Notes under the pieces: model-generated
The model's input: the letters and a program-made list of their open reading frames with translations, nothing else
Told to the model about the DNA's origin: nothing
Databases searched by the model: none
Program-made: the position numbers and the translations under genes
Assembly (NCBI RefSeq): GCF_030348945.1
Contig: NZ_JAUCEN010000002.1
Span: 4,340,001 to 4,404,000, forward strand
Reading direction: 5' to 3'
Length of the DNA: 64,000 nucleotides
Origin: Peribacillus sp. ACCC06369
GTDB taxonomy: Bacteria; Bacillota; Bacilli; Bacillales; DSM-1321
Part shown: in pieces, positions 45,470-52,403 of the stretch
Numbering within the stretch: the first letter of the stretch is position 1
How the letters are laid out: each line of letters opens with the position of its first letter

Positions 45470-46561
45470 ATGGATGAAAAGAAAGTCACATGGTTAGAGC
45501 TCTTTTATGATTTGTTATTTGTGGCGGCCGTTGCGGGCGCAACTCATGTTTTACTGCATGTTGAAGATGGATATATCCATCCGGAGTATTTATTGAAGTT
45601 CGTGTTGATTTTTATTCCTATCTGGTGGGCTTGGGTAGGGCAAACCATCTTTATTAACCGGTTTGGAAAGGATTTATTTCATCAACGGCTATTTTTGATA
45701 CTGCAAATGTTTTTTGTCCTAATTATGACATCAAGCTTATCAGCTGATTTTGATCCTTATTATCTTTCTTTTTTTATTGGTTATATTGGCTTAAGAGCCG
45801 TGACTGCTATCCAATATCTTGTTGTACAGCGTATAGAAGAGGGATTTCGAAAAAAAGCGGCACTCTTTTTGGGAAGGTATTTTTGGATTGGAATCGTCAT
45901 TTCATTATTCTCCGTCCTTTTTGATTCTTGGCTTCGATATGCTGTGTTGTATTTGGGCATCCTGATCGACATCATTGTCCCAATCCTTGGAAGAAAATGC
46001 TTAGAAAAGGTTCCTACAAATACGGCCCACTTGTTAGAGCGCTTTGGTCTATTTACCATCATTCTCTTTGGGGAAGCGCTTATCAGCACTCTTGCGGTAA
46101 TTCAACCTAAACAAGGAAATTGGGACTCGATAGCCTTTTCCATCATTTCATTTGCCTTGATAATAGCTATGTGGTGGCAATATTTCGATAACATGGAGAA
46201 GAAAGTCGACAAGTCTGTACAATCTTCCGGCCAAATCATCATTTACGGTCATCTGTTTATTTTAATGTCTATAAGCATGATTGCAGCAGCCATCAGATTA
46301 TTGTTTTTACATGAAGTCCATTTTTCATTTATCCTCTATTTTGTTTTTGGTTCCGTATCGCTCTATTTCATTTCAACCACTTTTGTTTTCCACCAATATA
46401 GACATAAGCACCAGCGGTTGCAAATATATCATTTAGGGTTATTTTTAGGGATTTTAGCGGTCTTTTTTATTTTTAATTTGATTGTCGTGGTACCGAATAT
46501 TGTGATAATAGGCGAATTAACACTGTTTTTTATCATCTTTGCTAAACTGACGACCACATAA
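45470..46561 (+). CDS. ltrA: Low-temperature-requirement protein A (LtrA)
   Basis: 363 residues with about eleven membrane segments. WLELFYDLLFVAAVAGATH at the N-terminus and ERFGLFTIILFGEALIS in the middle are diagnostic for LtrA. Its biochemical role is unknown; the name comes from Listeria mutants unable to grow in the cold. GGGAGG precedes the ATG. Single gene before the MarR gene. Confidence 0.93.
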   Translation: MDEKKVTWLELFYDLLFVAAVAGATHVLLHVEDGYIHPEYLLKFVLIFIPIWWAWVGQTIFINRFGKDLFHQRLFLILQMFFVLIMTSSLSADFDPYYLSFFIGYIGLRAVTAIQYLVVQRIEEGFRKKAALFLGRYFWIGIVISLFSVLFDSWLRYAVLYLGILIDIIVPILGRKCLEKVPTNTAHLLERFGLFTIILFGEALISTLAVIQPKQGNWDSIAFSIISFALIIAMWWQYFDNMEKKVDKSVQSSGQIIIYGHLFILMSISMIAAAIRLLFLHEVHFSFILYFVFGSVSLYFISTTFVFHQYRHKHQRLQIYHLGLFLGILAVFFIFNLIVVVPNIVIIGELTLFFIIFAKLTTT

Positions 46562-46570
46562 TAAAGGAAT

Positions 46571-46609
46571 CAAAGAAACCAGTATCAAACGATAATACTG
46601 GTTTCTTTG
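46571..46609 (+). terminator. Terminator after ltrA
   Basis: Perfect 15-bp stem CAAAGAAACCAGTAT / ATACTGGTTTCTTTG with a 9-nt loop. Confidence 0.85.
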
Positions 46610-46633
46610 TATGGAATTTGGAAGTTTTTGTAT

Positions 46634-46662
46634 TTGACTTCGAATTAGTTTATTCATAAACT
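46634..46662 (+). promoter_or_regulatory. marR promoter with internal operator
   Basis: TTGACT (46634-46639), 17-nt spacer, TAAACT (46657-46662). The palindrome AGTTTATTCATAAACT (46647-46662) overlaps the spacer and -10, as expected for autorepression. Confidence 0.65.
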
Positions 46663-46694
46663 GATTGTGACAAAAGAAGAATGAGGTGACATTC

Positions 46695-47138
46695 ATGAAA
46701 GAAAACACAACGAATCCCTCCACATCTAATAATGAGGAACGACTGGGTTTAATGTTATGGTTCCGAATAACACGAATATATAACCAGAGTATCCGGGAAT
46801 CCAATCAACATTTAAAAAAATGGAATCTATCGGCAGCCCAATTCGATATCTTGGTTCAAGTTGGTTCCCATGAACGATTATCTCAGCAAGAACTTGCAAA
46901 CAAGCTTTTTGTGACAAAAGGCAATATCACTCAACTATTAAGGAAAATGGAAGAGTTGGGATTGATTAAACGGGAACAGGAATGGAAAACAAAATACCTT
47001 TCATTGACTGAGGAAGGAAAAGAGTTTTTTCATGAAGTTGTTCCAAAGCAAGAGCATTTTCAGGCATCACAGTTTGCCAACTTGAATGAGACGGAAAAAC
47101 AACAGCTTTTAGAACTACTTAGTAAAGTTCAAAAATAA
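46695..47138 (+). CDS. MarR-family transcriptional regulator
   Basis: 147 residues from ATG 46695 with GAGGTG 6 nt upstream. Winged helix at LSQQELANKLFVTKGNITQLLRKMEELGLIKREQE and wing KTKYLSLTEEGKEFF. No conserved redox Cys, so it probably senses a small ligand. Its own promoter contains GTTTAT-N2-ATAAAC; a matching palindrome lies upstream of the isochorismatase gene 2 kb away. Confidence 0.92.
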   Translation: MKENTTNPSTSNNEERLGLMLWFRITRIYNQSIRESNQHLKKWNLSAAQFDILVQVGSHERLSQQELANKLFVTKGNITQLLRKMEELGLIKREQEWKTKYLSLTEEGKEFFHEVVPKQEHFQASQFANLNETEKQQLLELLSKVQK

Positions 47139-47171
47139 AAACAGATCACCTGTTTAATGGTGATCTGTTTT
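47138..47171 (+). terminator. Terminator after marR
   Basis: Perfect 13-bp stem AAAACAGATCACC / GGTGATCTGTTTT, 8-nt loop, T-run. Confidence 0.9.
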
Positions 47172-47226
47172 TCTATTGATAATCGAATTTGTACTTTGAG
47201 CAGATGTTTTTTTCTATTTGTATGCG

Positions 47227-47290
47227 TTGACATTTTGTATACATTTGTATACATTTAAACCAAGACACAATGTGTATACAATCGTATACA
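47227..47290 (+). promoter_or_regulatory. Promoter with twin TGTATAC-N4-GTATACA operators
   Basis: TTGACA at 47227-47232 and TACATT at 47250-47255 (17-nt spacer). Two 18-bp palindromes: TGTATACATTTGTATACA (47236-47253, over the promoter) and TGTATACAATCGTATACA (47273-47290, just before the ribosome site), 37 bp apart. Their regulator is not identifiable here. Confidence 0.75.
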
Positions 47291-47307
47291 CAGAAAGAGG
47301 ATTTAAC

Positions 47308-47652
47308 ATGAGAAATGAAAAATTCAAGGATTTCAAGAAAGAGGGACATCACCGTGGGGAGCATCACAGTGGCAAAGGCCATGGTCCAAAAACCTTTCGC
47401 CGCGGGCGGGCAATTGCTTTTTTGGAAATGATGAACCTTAAACGTTCAACCATTAAGGAACAGTTAGATAAACCAGAGTTTCAATCCATTAATCAAATCT
47501 TAGTCGGTGAATTAAAAGCCATTGATATGTTAATCAACGAATTCATTCAATTATTTGAAATACAAGAAAGTGAAGCAGCCGATAAGAATAGTGAAGAAAA
47601 GGAAACTTCCAATAATAGTGAGAAAGGAATTGAAAGCAATGAAACAAATTAA
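47308..47652 (+). CDS. Small His-rich protein of unknown function
   Basis: 114 residues from ATG 47308 (AGAGGA upstream). The N-terminal third is rich in His, Gly and Lys (GHHRGEHHSGKGHGPKTFRRGR), followed by a helical segment (AIAFLEMMNLKRSTIKEQL, then SINQILVGELKAIDMLINEFIQ) and an acidic tail. It resembles small proteins placed next to PadR- or MarR-type regulators, with the His stretch possibly binding metal. It overlaps the methyltransferase gene by 14 bp. Confidence 0.75.
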   Translation: MRNEKFKDFKKEGHHRGEHHSGKGHGPKTFRRGRAIAFLEMMNLKRSTIKEQLDKPEFQSINQILVGELKAIDMLINEFIQLFEIQESEAADKNSEEKETSNNSEKGIESNETN

Positions 47653-48277
47653 CAGTTATATCGATTCAGTGTTTTATACCCAAGATGCACTTTTGGAAGA
47701 AGTCATTACGTCCATACAAGAAAACGGAATGCCGTCCATATCGGTATCTCCCTCATCTGGAAAACTTCTTACCATGCTTGTATCCATTTCAGGGGCTAAA
47801 AATATTTTGGAAATAGGCGCTCTAGGGGGATATAGCGGGATTTGCCTTGCCCGGGGATTCGGCAGCGAAGGCAAATTAACCTCCCTTGAATTAGAGGAGA
47901 ATTACGTAAAGTTAGCTCATGGCAACCTATCCAAAGCCGGCCTTGGAGATCAAGTATCATATATGACCGGAGCAGCTTTGCAAAGTCTTGAAACACTTGT
48001 TGGTGATAACAAAAAATTCGACTTTTTCTTTATAGATGCTGACAAGGACAATTATGAAAATTACCTGCAATATTGCATTAGACTGGCGGAACCGGGTGCT
48101 TTAATCGTCATGGATAACGTACTTGCGGGAGGCAGTGTCGCAGACCAGGATGCTAAACCTAAACATTATACTGCATTCATGAAGACATTCAATGAAACTG
48201 TGGCCAATCATCCTCAATTGGAATCCCTGATCATTCCGATTGGTGATGGGCTGACCATTTCAAAAGTAAAGAAATAA
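47639..48277 (+). CDS. O-methyltransferase (CCoAOMT/YrrM-like)
   Basis: 212 residues from ATG 47639, inside the previous gene. SAM-binding motif ILEIGALGGYSGICLARG, acidic residue in LTSLELEENYVKLA, metal/catalytic DADKDNYENYLQY, and IVMDNVLAGGSVAD. Class I methyltransferase using catechol-like or unknown acceptors. Transcribed with the His-rich protein from the twin-operator promoter. A 35-unit repeat array begins 60 bp after its stop. Confidence 0.93.
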   Translation: MKQINSYIDSVFYTQDALLEEVITSIQENGMPSISVSPSSGKLLTMLVSISGAKNILEIGALGGYSGICLARGFGSEGKLTSLELEENYVKLAHGNLSKAGLGDQVSYMTGAALQSLETLVGDNKKFDFFFIDADKDNYENYLQYCIRLAEPGALIVMDNVLAGGSVADQDAKPKHYTAFMKTFNETVANHPQLESLIIPIGDGLTISKVKK

Positions 48278-48338
48278 AGAATTGGAATGAAGTTTGATTA
48301 AAAGTACGTGCATGAAGACATATAAGTCAAAAAACAAA

Positions 48339-49042
48339 ATTCACGAGTAATACTGCTAAATTCAGGAGTAAAGTGCTCTAACTCATGAGTAAACAGCCAA
48401 ACTCACGAGTAAAACTGCTAAATTCACGAGTAAAGTGCTCTAACTCACGAGTAAACAGCTTAATTCAGGAGTAAAGTGCTCTAACTCATGAGTAAACAGC
48501 TTAATTCACGAGTAAAGTGCTCAAACTCACGAGTAAAACTGCTAAATTCACGAGTAAAGTGCTCAATTTCACGAGTAAAGCTGCTAAATTCACGAGTAAA
48601 ACAGCCAAACTCATGAGTAAAACAGCCAAACTCACGAGTAATACTGCTAAATTCACGAGTAAAACAGCCAAACTCACAAGTAAAACTGCTAAATTCACGA
48701 GTAAAGTGCTCTAACTCATGAGTAAACAGCTTAATTCAGGAGTAATACTGCTAAATTCACGAGTAAAACAGCCAAACTCACGAGTAAAACTGCTAAATTC
48801 ACGAGTAAAACAGCCAAACTCACGAGTAAAACTGCTTAATTCACGAGACTCACGAGTAAAACTGCTTAATTCACGAGTAAAGTGCTCTAACTCACGAGCA
48901 AAGTGCTAAATTCACGAGTAAAGTGCTCTAACTCACGAGTAAACAGCTTAATTCACGAGTAAAGTGCTCTAACTCACGAGTAAAACTGCTAAATTCACGA
49001 GTAAAGTGCTCAATTTCACGAGTAAAGCTGCTAAATTCACGA
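48339..49042. repeat. Array of about 35 ACTCACGAGTAAA repeats
   Basis: About 35 units of 19-22 bp, hand counted, reading AA(C/T)TCACGAGTAAA followed by ACTGCTA, GTGCTCT, CAGCTTA, ACAGCCA or GCTGCTA. Same core as the array at 9751 but in opposite orientation on this strand. Relative to the upstream methyltransferase gene the orientation equals that of the 9751 array relative to the P450 gene. One unit near 48840 is truncated (CACGAG directly joined to ACTCACGAG). Confidence 0.96.
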
Positions 49043-49172
49043 GGATATCGATCAAACTCTCGATTTTATCGATCAATCTCTCGTATTTATCGATCAAACT
49101 CGAATTTATCGTCCAAACTCTCGTATATATCGCACAAACTCACAATTTTATCAATCAAACTTACGTATATAT
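49043..49172. repeat. Second 21-bp repeat family (ATCGATCAAACTC type)
   Basis: Six units, five of 21 bp and one of 19: ATCGATCAAACTCTCGATTT, ATCGATCAATCTCTCGTATT, ATCGTCCAAACTCTCGTATA and variants. Joined directly to the last ACTCACGAG unit and keeps its period while the sequence changes. Confidence 0.85.
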
Positions 49173-49227
49173 CGCCAAATTTCCTTTTCTTGAAGAAAAA
49201 ATAAAATGAATTTCTATAATCTTGAAT

Positions 49228-49246
49228 GAAAATGATTTTTATTATC
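49228..49246. promoter_or_regulatory. Possible Fur box without an obvious target
   Basis: GAAAATGATTTTTATTATC matches the 19-bp consensus at 15 positions. It sits downstream of the DUF1540 gene and of the array; no gene start follows on either strand. Confidence 0.4.
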
Positions 49247-49265
49247 AATAATAAATATGAAAGAA

Positions 49266-49289
49266 GGGTAACCAGTTTGATGGTTACCC
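49266..49289 (-). terminator. Hairpin after the DUF1540 gene
   Basis: Perfect 9-bp stem GGGTAACCA/TGGTTACCC, 6-nt loop; moderate T-rich tail on the minus strand. Confidence 0.75.
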
Positions 49290-49297
49290 CCGATGAT

Positions 49298-49453
49298 TTA
49301 AATTTCTGGATCAAATGTTTTGCAATCCGTTTCTTTGCTATTTGATGCTTGGTTCCCTTTATGACTGACAACATAAATAGCATCTGCACTGCATTTGTTT
49401 CCAGAATCCCAATATTTACAATTATTCACTTCACATAGAACATCTTTTGCCAT
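49298..49453 (-). CDS. DUF1540 cysteine-rich small protein
   Basis: 51 residues: begins MAKDVLCEVNNCKYWDSG and ends KETDCKTFDPEI. Four Cys (7, 12, 21, 44) in the spacing of DUF1540, a probable metal-binding module common in spore-formers. A strong GAGGAGGTG stands 9 nt before the ATG and a terminator follows. Function unknown. Confidence 0.88.
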   Translation of the reverse strand: MAKDVLCEVNNCKYWDSGNKCSADAIYVVSHKGNQASNSKETDCKTFDPEI

Positions 49454-49566
49454 CGTATCACACCTCCTCATTTGCTATCATTAACAAAATTGGGGTTATT
49501 GATACTTTCCTTTTTTAGGTTCAGGTTCCTTCATTTTAAGAAAACCGCCAACCTCGTGTAATAGAG

Positions 49567-49631
49567 CGCTCTAACTCACGAGTAAACCACCAAATTCACC
49601 TGTAAAACGCAGAAATTCACGATTTAAACGC
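49567..49631. repeat. Three degenerate ACTCACGAGTAAA units
   Basis: AACTCACGAGTAAACCACC, AATTCACCTGTAAAACGC and AATTCACGATTTAAACGC, stepping about 21 bp. Orientation as in the 48339 array. Confidence 0.75.
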
Positions 49632-49674
49632 TTTTCGATGAAAGAATTTCATTCTCGTGTGGAATCTAAGGACA

Positions 49675-49702
49675 AAAAAAACCGGGCAGCTTCCGCCCGG
49701 TT
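49675..49702 (-). terminator. Terminator after cstA
   Basis: Stem AACCGGGC/GCCCGGTT with a 7-nt loop and A/T tracts on both sides. Confidence 0.88.
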
Positions 49703-49712
49703 CTTTTTATGA

Positions 49713-51506
49713 TCATGCTGATTTTTTCAGTAGTTCTGCTTGTGGGATTTTCCAAAGCTCCCGCCATTTTTTCAAGGCTGCAATGAGAATGACCAGGCCT
49801 AGGCATAGCATGATGATCGATAATACTCCGTTCAAGATGCTGAATCCTGCAGAGTCCGGGTTCAGGTATACGTTTTTCACCATCCAGTACCCAGCTACAT
49901 TAACCGTTACATATAAGTAGGCTAGGGGTACGAGGCATGTCCAGATATACCAGCGTTTGTCTGCAATTTTCAAAACGACGGTCGCACCGATAATTAGTCC
50001 AATCGAAGCCATGAGCTGGTTGGATACACCGAAGAGTGCCCAGATCGAACCAATGTCCCCAGAGTAAAGAAGATATCCCCATATAAAGCAGGCTAACGCG
50101 CTGGCGAAGATGTTACCTGGCAACCAGTCGACTCTTTTTAATGGTTTATAGAACTCCCCGAAGAAATCCTGGATTAAGTAACGGGCAACACGTGTCCCCG
50201 AATCGATTGCGGTTAATATGAACACCGCTTCGAACATGATGACGAATTGGAAGAAAAACGAAGCCAGTTTGTCAAAGAAGGGTATTTCGGTAAAAATATA
50301 GGTCATGCCGACAGCAAGTGTAACTGCCCCGCCTGTCCGTCCTTCTAGATTCATGCCGATTTCTTCACTGAGTTCGTTAAGGTGTACGGTTTCCATGCCT
50401 AATGTTTGAAATACTTCAGGTGTGGAGTTAATGGCAAAATAATCTCCTGGCTGTAGCGAAACCGCAGCAATCAGTGCCATGATGGCAACGACACATTCTA
50501 CAAGCATCGCTCCGAAACCAACGGATTTGATATCACTCCATCGGTTTAACATTTTTGGAGTTGTGCCTGATCCAACAAATGCATGGAATCCTGAAATCGC
50601 TCCGCAGGCGATGGTTATTGAAATGAATGGCCAGACAGGTCCGGCTACAATTGGGCCCCCGCCATTAATGAATTCGGTAAACGCAGGAAATTGGATTTCT
50701 GGATTCACCACGAAAACGCCGATAATCAATGCGGCAAATACGCCGATTTTCATAAATGTACTCAAGTAATCACGAGGTGCCAGCAGCAGCCAAACAGGCA
50801 ATGCGGCAGCGAAGAAAGCATAGATTGGCAAAATGATGGCAAGTGTGCTCGCTTCCAGTGTCAATAATTCACCAAATGCCGTTCCTTGAATGTTCGGCCC
50901 AAGTAAAATTCCGGCCATGATGAGCGTGAACCCGACGATGGTCGCACCTTTCAGATTGCCAGTTTTTTTATGGTAAAGCCCAACACCCATGGCGATGGGA
51001 ATGGTGATCCCGACAGCAAATGTCCCCCATGGATTATTTTCCAAAGCATGCAGAACGACCATTGAAAGTCCTGCCATCGTAATGGTAATGATAAAAAGCA
51101 TGGCAAGTCCTGTACAGAAGCCTGCTACAGGGCCAAGTTCTTCTTTCGCAACTTCCGATAGGGATTTTCCGTCTTTACGCATCGACGCGAAAAGCACGAC
51201 GGCATCATGGACGGCTCCCCCGATTACAGCCCCGATTAAAAGCCATAATAAACTTGGTAAATACCCGAATTGTGCAGCAAGGATCGGGCCCACCAATGGA
51301 CCAGCCGCTGCAATGGCTGCAAAATGGTGGCCGAATGCCACCCATTTATTTGTTGGAACATAATCTTTTCCATCCTCTAATTTATGGGCAGGAGTCGGCT
51401 TGGAATCATCTAGTTTTAATACTTTAAGTGCTATGAATGTCCCGTATAAACGGTAGGCAATCATTAATATACAAATGGAGCCTATGACTATTGGAACCGC
51501 ATTCAT
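49713..51506 (-). CDS. cstA: CstA-family transporter (pyruvate/peptide)
   Basis: 597 residues from ATG 51506 (GAGGGGG upstream; the frame is open 15 codons earlier). About 16 to 18 membrane segments. CstA signatures: NKWVAFGHHFAAIAAAGPLVGP and GFHAFVGSGTTPKMLNRW. E. coli relatives CstA and BtsT are pyruvate-proton or peptide transporters. The two upstream genes encode a LytS/LytTR pair, as in BtsSR-BtsT. A cre-like site and three CTGCATT(A/T)TA repeats lie in its promoter region. Confidence 0.95.
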   Translation of the reverse strand: MNAVPIVIGSICILMIAYRLYGTFIALKVLKLDDSKPTPAHKLEDGKDYVPTNKWVAFGHHFAAIAAAGPLVGPILAAQFGYLPSLLWLLIGAVIGGAVHDAVVLFASMRKDGKSLSEVAKEELGPVAGFCTGLAMLFIITITMAGLSMVVLHALENNPWGTFAVGITIPIAMGVGLYHKKTGNLKGATIVGFTLIMAGILLGPNIQGTAFGELLTLEASTLAIILPIYAFFAAALPVWLLLAPRDYLSTFMKIGVFAALIIGVFVVNPEIQFPAFTEFINGGGPIVAGPVWPFISITIACGAISGFHAFVGSGTTPKMLNRWSDIKSVGFGAMLVECVVAIMALIAAVSLQPGDYFAINSTPEVFQTLGMETVHLNELSEEIGMNLEGRTGGAVTLAVGMTYIFTEIPFFDKLASFFFQFVIMFEAVFILTAIDSGTRVARYLIQDFFGEFYKPLKRVDWLPGNIFASALACFIWGYLLYSGDIGSIWALFGVSNQLMASIGLIIGATVVLKIADKRWYIWTCLVPLAYLYVTVNVAGYWMVKNVYLNPDSAGFSILNGVLSIIMLCLGLVILIAALKKWRELWKIPQAELLKKSA

Positions 51507-51553
51507 ATTTGAACCCCCTCTATTACTTACATCGTAAACTGATGATATCACGA

Positions 51554-51567
51554 TGAAAGCGGGTTCA
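51554..51567. promoter_or_regulatory. Candidate cre (CcpA) site of cstA
   Basis: TGAAAGCGGGTTCA agrees with TGWAANCGNTNWCA except at one position. It lies 48 bp before the cstA start, fitting catabolite control. Confidence 0.6.
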
Positions 51568-51581
51568 ATAGGTTTTCAAGT

Positions 51582-51633
51582 TATAATGCAGATAATGAGG
51601 GATGGGCTGCATTATATAGAAGATAAAATGCAG
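51582..51633. promoter_or_regulatory. Three CTGCATT(A/T)TA boxes, probable LytTR sites
   Basis: TATAATGCAG (51582-51591), CTGCATTATA (51607-51616, inverted) and TAAAATGCAG (51624-51633). They lie between the response regulator stop and cstA, about 75-125 bp upstream of the cstA start. Likely activator-binding sites for the neighbouring LytTR regulator. Confidence 0.6.
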
Positions 51634-51647
51634 AATTGTGAAAATTT

Positions 51648-52403
51648 TTAAAAACCGATTAGCTGCTTTAGCTCCTTCACATACGTGCGGCTTACCGGAA
51701 TGTTTGATCCGTCACTCATAATGAGATTATAAGTCGAATTGAACCAAGGCTGTATTTCAGATATATGGATGACATTCACGATAAAGCCGCGATGGACCCG
51801 TAAAAATGAGCGATTGTCGAGCTTCCTTTCAAGAACGATGAGAGGGTCACCGATTTTATATTCATTTTCCTCGGTTTTAATGATCGTCTTTCCTTCTATG
51901 AGTCCTATGAATAAAATAGTGTCCCGGTCGATCAAAACAATCCGATCATCTATCTCTACAGCCAATTTACCTGTCTGTTCCACCGCCGTCCGACTGTCTA
52001 GAGGTGCTGTTCTGGGTCCATCTTCCCTGTTTTTACGCAGCTTCATTAGCTTATCCAATGTTTGACGAATCCTATTTTCATTATAGGGCTTTAATAGATA
52101 ATCAAACGCATATAATTCGAAGGCTTGGAGGGCAAACTCATCATAAGCGGTCGCAAAAATGAGCGAAGGTGCAGGGTCAAGTTCAGCTAATTGCTTAGCC
52201 AATTGGAGACCATTCCCCTCTGCTAGCTCAATATCCAAAAAGACAAGATCAGGTTTAAGGTGGGAAATATCCCTCATGGCATCTTCTATCCCTTCGGCCT
52301 CACCCACAACGTCTACTTGCCTGCTTCTCTTCAGTAAATATTTCAATTCATCTCTTGCCAGTGGTTCATCCTCTACGATAAATGCTTTCATCATCGTTGA
52401 CAT
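51648..52403 (-). CDS. LytTR-family response regulator (LytT/BtsR-like)
   Basis: 251 residues. Receiver with AFIVEDEPLARDEL and phospho-Asp in LVFLDIELAEG. C-terminal LytTR DNA-binding domain with FLRVHRGFIVNVIHI and PVSRTYVKELK. Start probably ATG 52403 (AAGGAG, tight spacing) or 52394. Overlaps the kinase gene by up to 38 bp. Expected target: cstA directly downstream. Confidence 0.94.
   Translation of the reverse strand: MSTMMKAFIVEDEPLARDELKYLLKRSRQVDVVGEAEGIEDAMRDISHLKPDLVFLDIELAEGNGLQLAKQLAELDPAPSLIFATAYDEFALQAFELYAFDYLLKPYNENRIRQTLDKLMKLRKNREDGPRTAPLDSRTAVEQTGKLAVEIDDRIVLIDRDTILFIGLIEGKTIIKTEENEYKIGDPLIVLERKLDNRSFLRVHRGFIVNVIHISEIQPWFNSTYNLIMSDGSNIPVSRTYVKELKQLIGF

Noticed and set aside
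48501..48909. Repeat-derived frames in the second array (LTSKTAKFTSK, LLVSLAVLLVN)
   Set aside because: Same artefact as above; composition is dictated by the DNA repeat.
49087..49389. 100-residue minus-strand frame overlapping the DUF1540 gene
   Set aside because: It runs out of frame through the DUF1540 gene, its terminator and the repeat region; the DUF1540 frame has the ribosome site and family match.
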